The notes under the pieces were generated by a model. It made no database searches. It saw only the letters and a list, made by a program, of their open reading frames with translations, and was not told where the DNA came from. Below are positions 8,862 through 16,300 of a DNA stretch of 64,000 bases, one piece after another. Both the position numbers and the translations under genes were made by a program. The first letter of the stretch is position 1, and each line of letters begins with the position of its first letter. Source of the DNA: Bradyrhizobium aeschynomenes (GTDB lineage Bacteria > Pseudomonadota > Alphaproteobacteria > Rhizobiales > Xanthobacteraceae); the NCBI RefSeq assembly GCF_013178945.1, contig NZ_JABFDM010000001.1, positions 620,001 through 684,000 of the forward strand, given 5' to 3'.

Positions 8862-9701
8862 GTGTCTGAATCGACGTTCGCATCATTCACGCCGGTGCTC
8901 GTCCGGCGTCACAGCATCGTCGTGAGAGTGACGCACTGGCTCAACGTCGTGTGCCTGACGTTTCTGCTCATGACGGGCCTGCAGATATTCAATGCGCATC
9001 CGCGGCTGTACGTCGGGTCCTATGGCGCCGACGCCGATCGGCCGATCCTCGAGATCGGCACTCGCGGCGGCGACGACGATCTGCACGGTTACCTCCGCGT
9101 AGGCGGGCTGACGATCCCGACCACAGGAATGTTGGGTGTTTCCAAGCGAAACGGAGAGACAGTGGAGCGCGGTTTTCCGTCGTGGATCACCTTTCCCGGA
9201 TATACCGATCTGGCGACCGGCCGCCGCTGGCACTTCTTCTTCGCATGGTTTCTGCTTTTCAACGGTTTGGCGTACCTGGGTTACGGCATCTTCGCCGGTC
9301 ACTTTCGACGCGACCTCGTACTTGAGACCGACCAGTTGGGACTAGCTCACCTCAGGCAGCAGATTGCGGATCATGCTCGGCTGCATTTCCCCAAGGGGGA
9401 GGAGGCTCGCCGCTACAACGCCCTGCAGAAGATCGCCTATCTCGCCGTCATCTTCGTGTTGCTGCCGCTGATGATCGTGACCGGCGTGACGATGTCGCCC
9501 GGTGCAGACGCCGCTTTCCCGTGGCTCGCGGGGGTGCTCGGCGGACGGCAGACCGCGCGCACGATCCACTTCGCGGCGGCGTTCTCCATCGTCGGATTCG
9601 TCCTGATCCATCTTATTGCGGTCCTCGCGTCCGGTGTCTTGAACAATTTGCGGTCCATGATCACGGGGCGCTATGCAATCGTGCCGGAGAAGTCGGCATG
9701 A
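8862..9701 (+). CDS. Membrane cytochrome b (cytochrome b561 / formate dehydrogenase gamma-like)
   Basis: A 279-residue integral membrane protein with four hydrophobic segments (about residues 28-46, 122-145, 192-214, 232-258). Histidines suited to binding two b hemes lie in or next to these segments (VTHWLN near 26, RRWHFFFAWF near 123, TIHFAAAF near 233, LIHLIAV near 249). A soluble loop at about 50-115 lies between helices 1 and 2. The start is GTG at 8862, preceded by AAGGAG. It overlaps the next gene by four bases (ATGA at 9698-9701), so the two are translationally coupled. It is predicted to deliver membrane electrons to the exported molybdoenzyme, as MsrQ does for MsrP, though it is longer than MsrQ. 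Confidence 0.82.
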   Translation: MSESTFASFTPVLVRRHSIVVRVTHWLNVVCLTFLLMTGLQIFNAHPRLYVGSYGADADRPILEIGTRGGDDDLHGYLRVGGLTIPTTGMLGVSKRNGETVERGFPSWITFPGYTDLATGRRWHFFFAWFLLFNGLAYLGYGIFAGHFRRDLVLETDQLGLAHLRQQIADHARLHFPKGEEARRYNALQKIAYLAVIFVLLPLMIVTGVTMSPGADAAFPWLAGVLGGRQTARTIHFAAAFSIVGFVLIHLIAVLASGVLNNLRSMITGRYAIVPEKSA

Positions 9702-10492
9702 AGCCCTCGCCGAAGCCCGCCGGCATCTCTCGGCGGCAGCTCTTGACCGGAGCCGCTGCGGTCGCCGCCGCTGCGCCTCTCGGCGGATGCGACTCGCTTG
9801 CCGACAACGAGCATATCGGCGATGCCGTGCAACGTATCGAGCAGACCCTGTCGATGCGCGTGCAGCGCCTGCTGATCGGGCGGGGCGCGCTGGCCCGCGA
9901 GTTCGAGATCAAGGACCTTTCGCCGCAATTCAAGGTGAACGGGACGGACAAGCCGGGTGGCGACGATTACCAGCGTCTCCTTGACACCGGATTCTCCAAC
10001 TGGAGGCTGGTCGTCGATGGGAAGGTTCGCAATCCTCTCAGTTTGTCGATCGCCGACCTGAAAAGCCTGCCGCCGCGAACGCAGATCACGCGTCACGACT
10101 GCGTCGAGGGTTGGAGTGCAATCGGGCAATGGACGGGCGTGCCTCTCTCCCGCGTGATCGACCTCGCCGGACCGACCGCGGATGCGCGCTACGTCGTGTT
10201 TCACTGCGCCGACCAGTACGAACAGGCATCGGACGGCAACGGCCAGTACTACGAAAGCATCGATCTGGTCGATGCCTATCACCCGCAGACCATTTTGGCT
10301 TACGGCATGAACGGCAAGGATCTGACGGTCGGACATGGCGCGCCGCTGAGGCTCAGGGTCGAGCGGCAGCTCGGCTACAAGCATGCAAAATACGTGATGC
10401 GCGTCGAGGTCGTCGACAGTTTCGCGCGGATCGGTCGCGGCCACGGCGGCTTTTGGCCGGACCGAGGCTACGAATGGTATGCCGGTATCTGA
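9698..10492 (+). CDS. Tat-exported molybdopterin-dependent oxidoreductase, sulfite oxidase family (MsrP-like)
   Basis: A 264-residue protein. The N-terminus has a twin-arginine signal (SRRQLLTG, residues 10-17) followed by an Ala-rich stretch and LGGCDS, a possible lipobox. The sulfite-oxidase molybdopterin fold occupies about residues 85-255. The molybdenum-ligand cysteine lies in RHDCVEGWSAIGQW (about residue 135), and further family blocks are YVVFHCADQYEQ and HGAPLRLRVERQLGYKHAKY. Known relatives include MsrP (YedY), which reduces methionine sulfoxide in periplasmic proteins with electrons from a membrane cytochrome b. The coupled cytochrome b and the Met-rich peptide just upstream support that role. 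Substrate is inferred; sulfite or another S-/N-oxide cannot be excluded. Confidence 0.83.
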   Translation: MKPSPKPAGISRRQLLTGAAAVAAAAPLGGCDSLADNEHIGDAVQRIEQTLSMRVQRLLIGRGALAREFEIKDLSPQFKVNGTDKPGGDDYQRLLDTGFSNWRLVVDGKVRNPLSLSIADLKSLPPRTQITRHDCVEGWSAIGQWTGVPLSRVIDLAGPTADARYVVFHCADQYEQASDGNGQYYESIDLVDAYHPQTILAYGMNGKDLTVGHGAPLRLRVERQLGYKHAKYVMRVEVVDSFARIGRGHGGFWPDRGYEWYAGI

Positions 10493-10669
10493 TCCCGGAC
10501 AGACGAATGCTCTTCAAAGCCGCGGTCCTTCAAACCGACCGAAGCGCCACGGTTCAATCGAGGAATCTACGTCCAAGACCTTGCAGCGGGAAAGTTGTCT
10601 TTTCTGCCTACCAATTCAGAGCGGACGCGGGCTATCAGGCCACGGCTTCGCGGACAGGAGACCTCTACC

Positions 10670-11278
10670 ATGTTGAAGAAAGTTCCGGTTGCTGCGTTGG
10701 CTATCGGCGTGGCCGCCCTTGTCGGCCTCGCAGCCTCCCGGCCGGGCGATGCGCAGACGCCGGCTGCACAGCAGCGCTATCTGCCGGAGTGGACGGCCAA
10801 CGGTGATCTGGTGCTTCCCAAGGGTTTTCACCGCTGGGTCTTCGTCGGATCGCCGCTGACGCCCAACGCGCTCAATGGCGGGAAGGCAAATTTTCCCGAA
10901 TTTCATAACGTCTATATCGAGCCGGGCTCGTACGAAATCTACAAGCAGACCGGCGAGTTTCCGGAGGGGACCATCTTCTTCAAGGAACTTCAGTTGACGC
11001 TGCCGGCAGAGAATCCCGATGGATCGCGGACCGAACCATCGGGACGAGGATTTTTCGGCGGCCCGTTCAACGGGGCCGACGTAACCGTCAAGGACACGAA
11101 GCGTTTCGCGGACACCGGCGGCTGGGGGTACTTCAACTTCCATCACTACGAACCGAAGGCGGCGACCGCGAAGGCGTTGCCGAAGTCAGAATGTGCCTAC
11201 TGTCACATGGCAAGCGCCAAGAAGGACGAAGTATGGACCCAGTTCTATCCGCTCCTCGACAATCCGAAGCTCGACTGA
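10670..11278 (+). CDS. Periplasmic cytochrome P460-family protein (1)
   Basis: A 202-residue protein with a signal peptide (about residues 1-27, ending GDAQ) and the cytochrome P460 fold. The latter shows as GFHRWVFVGSPLTP, FPEFHNVYIEPGSYEIYKQT and FPEGTIFFKEL, with a C-terminal heme motif ECAYCHMAS (CxxCH near residue 174). P460 cytochromes have an unusual lysine-crosslinked heme and oxidise hydroxylamine or detoxify NO; family members in other settings have no known activity. The ATG at 10670 is chosen because it precedes the signal peptide and follows AGGAG. It is followed directly by a second P460 gene (TGATG overlap). Confidence 0.82.
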   Translation: MLKKVPVAALAIGVAALVGLAASRPGDAQTPAAQQRYLPEWTANGDLVLPKGFHRWVFVGSPLTPNALNGGKANFPEFHNVYIEPGSYEIYKQTGEFPEGTIFFKELQLTLPAENPDGSRTEPSGRGFFGGPFNGADVTVKDTKRFADTGGWGYFNFHHYEPKAATAKALPKSECAYCHMASAKKDEVWTQFYPLLDNPKLD

Positions 11279-11871
11279 TGACGGCATCATCCCAAGCGAA
11301 GCGCATCATGACGGCAGCTGCAGCCGCAGCTTTCGGCGTCCTGGTTCTGTTTGCCGACGACAACGCAGTGGCGCAAAGCGCCACGAGCGACAAGGCCGCA
11401 GCGTCCGTTACGGACGAGAAGGGCAACATGCACATTCCGCCCGACTATAGGACCACCTACGAGTTCCTCGGGACCTGGTCTGTCGCGGGAGACGCCGGCC
11501 AGGGCGCCAAGCAGCTGCACGTCGTCTACACCTCGCCGGGTACGATAGAAGCCTTCCGGAAGACTGGGCACTTCCCGGAAGGGGCGGTGCTGGTGAAGGA
11601 GGTCTATGAAGCCACGACCAAGGACATGACCACCGGAACCGTCAGCCGCGAAGACAAGCTGGTGGGCTGGTTTCTGATGGTGCGTGATACCAAGAACGAC
11701 TACGCCGGGAATAAGCTCTGGGGTGACGGTTGGGGCTGGTCCTGGTTCGACGCCGGAAATGCGAACAAGACGACCTCGACGGACTACAAATCAGACTGCC
11801 AGAGCTGTCACGTGCCGGCGCGATCGACGGATTGGATCTACACCTTCGGCTATCCGCCGTTGAAGCAATAG
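11278..11871 (+). CDS. Periplasmic cytochrome P460-family protein (2)
   Basis: A 197-residue paralog of the preceding gene, starting inside its stop codon (ATG 11278). It has a signal peptide to about residue 33, P460 blocks (YRTTYEFLGTWSVAG, LHVVYTSPGTIEAFRKTGHF, FPEGAVLVKEVYEA), a Trp-rich stretch (WGDGWGWSWFDAG) and the heme site DCQSCHVPAR near residue 174. The two proteins are clearly diverged, so the pair may be a heterodimer or two electron carriers in series. The conserved tandem arrangement implies shared function with the neighbouring molybdoenzymes; no substrate can be assigned. Confidence 0.82.
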   Translation: MTASSQAKRIMTAAAAAAFGVLVLFADDNAVAQSATSDKAAASVTDEKGNMHIPPDYRTTYEFLGTWSVAGDAGQGAKQLHVVYTSPGTIEAFRKTGHFPEGAVLVKEVYEATTKDMTTGTVSREDKLVGWFLMVRDTKNDYAGNKLWGDGWGWSWFDAGNANKTTSTDYKSDCQSCHVPARSTDWIYTFGYPPLKQ

Positions 11872-11926
11872 CGGTTGGCGGAGCGATGTCTCGACCGGTG
11901 ATAGGATCCGCGACGGAGGTGCCATC

Positions 11927-12547
11927 GTGCACGTGACCAGAGGTTTCAAAGGCGAGCGCCGCCCCGGTATGGCAGATCGCGCGCGGCTTCCGCCCGGACA
12001 GTTCTTGACCCCGGAGTTTCCAGTGCTGACGGCGGGGCCGACCATCCATACCCCGGTCGATCACTGGAAGTTGGCGTTGCAGAACGGCGGCTCTCTGATC
12101 GCGACGTGGACGTGGGATCAGTTCGAGGCGCTGCCTCAAACGGAACTGCAAACCGATATCCACTGCGTGACGAAGTGGAGCAAGTTCGACACGCGTTGGC
12201 GCGGTGTGACGATCGACGACATCTTCCGCGCGGCCGCCGTCGAGGTCCCGCCGACCAGCTACCTGATGGCTTATTGCGACGGCGGCTACACGACGAACCT
12301 GCTCGTCTCGGACCTGATCAAAGGCCGCGCGATGATCGCGACCCGCTTCGACGATCTTCCCTTGTTGCCATCCCATGGCGGTCCGGCCCGCCTCCTGGTG
12401 CCGCATCTGTATTTCTGGAAGAGCGCCAAATGGGTGCGTCGTCTGGCTTTCCGCAATGAGGACGACCCTGGCTTCTGGGAGTCGCGCGGCTATCACCGCC
12501 GTGGCGATCCCTGGCGCGAGCAGCGATACGACGGTGATCCGGAATGA
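11927..12547 (+). CDS. Cytoplasmic sulfite oxidase-like molybdopterin oxidoreductase (YuiH type)
   Basis: A 206-residue protein lacking a signal peptide. It begins at GTG 11927 and contains a compact molybdopterin domain: TPEFPVLTAGPTIHTPVDHW, the ligand cysteine in DIHCVTKWSKFD (about residue 79), RWRGVTIDDIF, LPLLPSHGGPARLLVP and FWKSAKWVRRLAF. It ends in a four-base overlap with the flavin reductase gene (ATGA at 12544). Pairs of this small molybdoprotein with an FNR-type reductase are a known arrangement; the reductase presumably feeds or drains electrons with NAD(P)H. Substrate unknown. Confidence 0.82.
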   Translation: MHVTRGFKGERRPGMADRARLPPGQFLTPEFPVLTAGPTIHTPVDHWKLALQNGGSLIATWTWDQFEALPQTELQTDIHCVTKWSKFDTRWRGVTIDDIFRAAAVEVPPTSYLMAYCDGGYTTNLLVSDLIKGRAMIATRFDDLPLLPSHGGPARLLVPHLYFWKSAKWVRRLAFRNEDDPGFWESRGYHRRGDPWREQRYDGDPE

Positions 12548-13302
12548 ATGCGCCGGTCGCGTCGATCCCTTGGCTTGTGGCTACCGTCGTCGCGATCCGT
12601 AGCGAGACAGCGTCCGTCAAGACGATGACGTTCGACGTTCCATGCTGGCCCGGCCATCTTGCCGGCCAGCACGTCGATCTGCGGCTGACGGCCGAAGATG
12701 GTTACGTCGCACAGCGCAGCTATTCGATCGCGTCGGCCGGCGGGCTCGGGTCCCGCATCGACCTGACAGTCGATCTGGTTGCAGACGGAGAGGTGTCCGG
12801 CTTCCTGCACGAAGAGTTGACGGTTGGGGATCGCATCGAACTGCGTGGCCCCATCGGTGGCTATTTCGTCTGGTCCCCGCGGCAGGACAATGGTCTGCTG
12901 CTGGTCGCTGGAGGGGCGGGGATCGTTCCGCTCATGTCGATACTGCGTACGCGCGCATCGGCGAAGTCGAAGCGGCCTGCGCGTCTGCTCTATTCGTCGC
13001 GCAACGCGGACAGGATCATCTACGGCGACGAACTGGACGCGCTTGCGGCACTACCCAACGGAGTCGTGCTGACCCACACCATCACCCGGGGGGCGCCTCC
13101 AGGCTGGCGCGGCGAGCGCAGCAGGATCGGACGTGTGATGCTGACGCGACGCGAGTTCATGCCGGCGGACGATCCGGATGTCTTCGTGTGCGGGCCGACG
13201 GCTTTCGTCGAGACGGTCGCCGGTCACCTCGTCGCGATGGGACACGCGGCGAGCAAGGTGCGGACCGAACGCTTCGGTCCGACGGGTGAACAACAGGAGT
13301 GA
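12544..13302 (+). CDS. Ferredoxin-NADP reductase-type FAD oxidoreductase
   Basis: A 252-residue soluble flavoprotein. The FAD site is marked by AQRSYSIASA (RxYS motif, about residues 58-67) and ELRGPIGGYFVW, the NAD(P) site by LLVAGGAGIVPLMSILR (about 121-137), and the C-terminal nicotinamide region by DVFVCGPTAFVE. No 2Fe-2S domain is attached. It is coupled to the cytoplasmic molybdoprotein by an ATGA overlap, implying they form one electron-transfer unit. It is one base apart from the following SDR start region, so the operon continues. Confidence 0.85.
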   Translation: MNAPVASIPWLVATVVAIRSETASVKTMTFDVPCWPGHLAGQHVDLRLTAEDGYVAQRSYSIASAGGLGSRIDLTVDLVADGEVSGFLHEELTVGDRIELRGPIGGYFVWSPRQDNGLLLVAGGAGIVPLMSILRTRASAKSKRPARLLYSSRNADRIIYGDELDALAALPNGVVLTHTITRGAPPGWRGERSRIGRVMLTRREFMPADDPDVFVCGPTAFVETVAGHLVAMGHAASKVRTERFGPTGEQQE

Positions 13303-13303
13303 G

Positions 13304-14092
13304 ATGATGAGAAACAGTACATTCGAAGCGGGATCAAGCAGGGGACCAGGACGACTTTCGAACAAGGTTGCCGTGGTGACGGGCGGGTCGAAAGGCATAG
13401 GGGCCGGCATAGCTCGGCGGCTGGCCCTTGAGGGTGCATCGGTCGTCGTGAACTATTCGACGGATCAGGCGGGCGCGCAGAGTGTCGTCGCCGACATCCT
13501 GGCGGCCAACGGGAAGGCCGTTGCCGTCCAGGGGAACGTCGCCGAGGCGGCCGACATCGAGCGCATTTTTGTAACGGCCATTCGTGATTTCGGTCGCCTG
13601 GACATTCTGGTGAACAACGCCGGCATCTACAGATTCCACGCCATTGAAGACATCACCGAAAGCGAATACCGGAGTCATTTCGACACCAACGTGCTCGGCC
13701 TGCTGCTCGCGACGCAGGCGGCAGTCGCGCGGTTCGGCGCTGAGGGCGGCAGTATCGTGAACATCGGCTCCATCGCCAGCCGTCAACCGACAGCCAGTAC
13801 GACAGTCTATACGGCGACCAAGGCTTCCGTCGATGCCATTACGCGTACGCTGTCGAAGGAACTCGGTCCGCGCAAGATCCGGGTGAATTCGATCAACCCG
13901 GGAGCCGTGGAGACGGAGGGCACGCACGCCGCGAAGATCATCGGCAGCGAGATGGAAAAGGCGTTCATCGCCATGACGCCGCTCGGCCGCTTAGGGCAAC
14001 CCGACGACATTGCGCCGGTGGTGGCATTTCTCGCATCGGAGGAAGCCCGGTGGATCACAGGTGAAACGATCGTCGTCTCCGGCGGCCTATAG
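13304..14092 (+). CDS. SDR-family oxidoreductase (3-oxoacyl-ACP reductase-like)
   Basis: A 262-residue classical short-chain dehydrogenase. The nucleotide site is VVTGGSKGIGAGIARRL (about 29-45), the structural motif LVNNAGIYRF, the catalytic Ser in NIGSIASRQ and Tyr/Lys in VYTATKASV. A typical ending is WITGETIVVSGGL. There are two adjacent ATG codons at 13304 and 13307. The first ~20 residues are an extra, poorly conserved leader. It directly follows the flavin reductase and is the last gene of the redox operon. Substrate unknown. Confidence 0.87.
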   Translation: MMRNSTFEAGSSRGPGRLSNKVAVVTGGSKGIGAGIARRLALEGASVVVNYSTDQAGAQSVVADILAANGKAVAVQGNVAEAADIERIFVTAIRDFGRLDILVNNAGIYRFHAIEDITESEYRSHFDTNVLGLLLATQAAVARFGAEGGSIVNIGSIASRQPTASTTVYTATKASVDAITRTLSKELGPRKIRVNSINPGAVETEGTHAAKIIGSEMEKAFIAMTPLGRLGQPDDIAPVVAFLASEEARWITGETIVVSGGL

Positions 14093-14208
14093 AAGGCATT
14101 GAGAAGGCGATCGCGGCGGGCCGTTTCGTCGCGCCAGTCATGCCAGACGGCATCGTCATGCGGCGGCATCGCCGACTGATAATCGGAATGACCCGACGGA
14201 TGCAATGA

Positions 14209-14600
14209 TCAGCCAGCTTTTGAGCGCGAATCGAGCGCAACCTCAACCATGCGTCGGCGCAGGCGCGGCACCACAAAATCGACAAACGCACGGAGCTTCA
14301 GCGGCAATCGGTTTTGAGCGTCATAGACAAGGTGAACCGGGCGGACCATCGGCTCGAACTGTTCCAGGACGAGGGCCAATCGTCCAGCCCGGACATGTTC
14401 AGCGACCTGGTAGGAAACCGCGCGGATGAGCCCGGCTCCAGAGAGGGCAGCGTCAATCGCCGCGTCGATTGTGTTGACGCCGAGCCGAGACCGGAGCGAC
14501 GTCTTGATGTCCGCGCCGTCAGCCAGCGGTCATTTCGTTCTCGATGAGAACAGACCGCGCGTCGCCACGGAAATCAAGGCAGCCTTCGGCGGCAAGTAAG
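14209..14600 (-). pseudogene. LysR-family regulator, C-terminal fragment
   Basis: The minus strand reads NTIDAAIDAALSGAGLIRAV, SYQVAEHVRAGRLALVLEQF and LPLKLRAFVDFVVPRL, the end of a LysR effector-binding domain, terminating at 14209. Upstream, a stop codon and frame change interrupt it near 14520, although CLDFRGDA just beyond looks like the preceding strand. The DNA-binding half is absent; the azoreductase gene starts 130 bp away on the other strand. It was probably the divergent regulator of the azoreductase before decay. Confidence 0.7.
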
Positions 14601-14728
14601 AGCCGCGGCAAAGGCAGCATGACCACCGGGGATCGGCCGGCCAATGGCCGGTCCCAGCAGAACCCATCGTAAAGCGCAGCCCGGGACAGCGGTGCACGCC
14701 ACGGAGCCGCTTGCTCCGAAACAGGACC

Positions 14729-15364
14729 ATGAACATGGAAAAGATTCTCTACATCAAGGCTTCTCCCCGCGGCAACGAGTCGAAGAGCACGGCGATCGCG
14801 GACGCCTATCTGGCCGAGCTGCGTGAGCGGATTCCGGCTCTCCTCGTTGATACGCTCGATCTGTCTGCGGAGAGACTTCCCGAATTCGACGGCGACAAGG
14901 TTGCGGCCAAGATTGCGGTCCTGATCGGTCAGGCTCATCAAGGCCGCCAGAAGACCGCCTGGGACGAGATCACCGGGATCGCAAATCGCTTCATCGAAGC
15001 GGACCGCTACCTGATGGCGGTGCCGATGTGGAACGGCGGCATTCCGTACCGCCTCAAGCAGTTCATCGACCTCATCCACCAGCCCGGGCTGTTGTGGGGC
15101 CTCGATCCGCAGACCGGTTACTTCGGGCTTCTGAAGAACAAGAAGGCGGTGCTGACACTGACGAGCGGGGCGTTTGGTGCGTCCATGCCGTCGCCCGCCT
15201 TCGGCATCGACCATCACTCCACCTATCTTTGCGATTGGTTGAACCAAGCCGGCGTCACGGACATCACCACCATCCGCTTCCAGCCGACGCTCCTCAATCC
15301 GGATCCGGCGGGCGCATTCGAAGCAGCGGTGGCCGAAGCGATTTTCCTGGCGGGACGCGAATAG
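14729..15364 (+). CDS. azoR: FMN-dependent NADH-azoreductase
   Basis: A 211-residue flavodoxin-fold protein. The N-terminal FMN-phosphate site is YIKASPRGNESKS (residues 7-19). The middle block MAVPMWNGGIPYRLKQFID and the segment LTLTSGAFG are typical of AzoR quinone/azo reductases, which transfer two electrons from NADH to quinones and azo compounds and are induced by electrophiles and, in E. coli, by oxidants. ATG 14729 or 14735 are both possible. It stands alone behind a decayed LysR gene and ahead of an SDR gene. Confidence 0.85.
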   Translation: MNMEKILYIKASPRGNESKSTAIADAYLAELRERIPALLVDTLDLSAERLPEFDGDKVAAKIAVLIGQAHQGRQKTAWDEITGIANRFIEADRYLMAVPMWNGGIPYRLKQFIDLIHQPGLLWGLDPQTGYFGLLKNKKAVLTLTSGAFGASMPSPAFGIDHHSTYLCDWLNQAGVTDITTIRFQPTLLNPDPAGAFEAAVAEAIFLAGRE

Positions 15365-15379
15365 AAACGCGGTGGAAAC

Positions 15380-15565
15380 ATGATGGATCGCCGTCTTTTG
15401 GCAATCGCCATTGTCATGTTCGCGCTCGGCGCTGGTAGCGGCGTCGTCGCGGGCGTTGTCCCAAGATTTCTCATGCATTCGGCATCGCGGCTGCAGGTCT
15501 CGTCGGCGCCGCCGGAATCGACTTCGCAAGCCTTGGATGAAGAACAAGGAGTCCATCATGAGTAA
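15380..15565 (+). CDS. Small single-span membrane protein, hypothetical
   Basis: A 61-residue frame starting 16 bp after the azoreductase stop, with GGTGGAAAC upstream. Residues 4-30 are strongly hydrophobic (LLAIAIVMFALGAGSG and VVAGVVP), giving one membrane span or an uncleaved signal anchor; the rest is polar. Its end overlaps the SDR start at 15558 by eight bases, as in an operon. No family recognised; it may be real by position and composition only. Confidence 0.45.
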   Translation: MMDRRLLAIAIVMFALGAGSGVVAGVVPRFLMHSASRLQVSSAPPESTSQALDEEQGVHHE

Positions 15566-16268
15566 CGAAAAGAAAGTCGTCATCGTCACCGGCGCGTCGC
15601 GGGGAATTGGAGAAGCGCTGGTCGAAGCGTATCGCAGGAAGGACTATCGGGTGGTCGCGACGGCGCGCACGATCAAACCATCCGGGGACGGTGATGTTCT
15701 CACGGTGGCGGGTGACATCGGCGACCCCGCGACCGGCCCCCGTGTCGTCGCAGAAGCGCTCGAGCGTTTCGGGAGGGTGGATACGCTGGTGAACAATGCA
15801 GGTGCATTTGTGCCCGGGCCGTTCACGAAATATACGCGAGATCAATATGCTCTGATGCTCGCTACGAACCTGAATGGATTCTTCTACGTCACCCAGGCGG
15901 CGATTGAAGCCATGGAGAAGCGTGGAAGCGGGCACGTGGTCAGCGTGACGACGACCCTCGGCGAGCTCGGAAACTCGAAGGTTCCGTCCGCGCTCGCGTC
16001 ATTGACGAAGGGCGGCATCAACGCCGCCACCAGGAGTTTGGCGATCGAATATGCAAGTCGCGGCATTCGGGTCAACGCCGTATCGCCTGGAATCATCAAG
16101 ACGCCGATGCATTCGCCCGAAACGTACGAGCTCAAAGCAACGCTGCATCCGATGGGCCGCATGGGCGAGATTGCCGACATCGTGGGAGCGATTCTGTATC
16201 TCGAGACCGCGTCGTTCGTAACCGGCGAAATTCTACACGTTGACGGCGGTCAATCTGCTGGCCGTTGA
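15558..16268 (+). CDS. SDR-family oxidoreductase lacking the catalytic tyrosine
   Basis: A 236-residue short-chain dehydrogenase. Cofactor motif VTGASRGIGEALVEAY (residues 10-25), NNAG at 85-88, and the ending FVTGEILHVDGGQSAGR are normal. The catalytic YxxxK is replaced by ALASLTKGG: the lysine is kept but the tyrosine position is alanine. The active-site serine region reads SVTTTLGE. Dehydrogenase chemistry by the usual mechanism is therefore doubtful. The start ATG 15558 follows AAGGAGT. Confidence 0.82.
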   Translation: MSNEKKVVIVTGASRGIGEALVEAYRRKDYRVVATARTIKPSGDGDVLTVAGDIGDPATGPRVVAEALERFGRVDTLVNNAGAFVPGPFTKYTRDQYALMLATNLNGFFYVTQAAIEAMEKRGSGHVVSVTTTLGELGNSKVPSALASLTKGGINAATRSLAIEYASRGIRVNAVSPGIIKTPMHSPETYELKATLHPMGRMGEIADIVGAILYLETASFVTGEILHVDGGQSAGR

Positions 16269-16300
16269 CCGTCATCACATCGAGTTCGAACGGAGAAAAC

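Noticed and set aside
9698..10492. Calling the exported molybdoenzyme msrP outright
   Set aside because: The cytochrome partner is longer than MsrQ and the surrounding P460 genes are atypical, so only an MsrP-like role is proposed.
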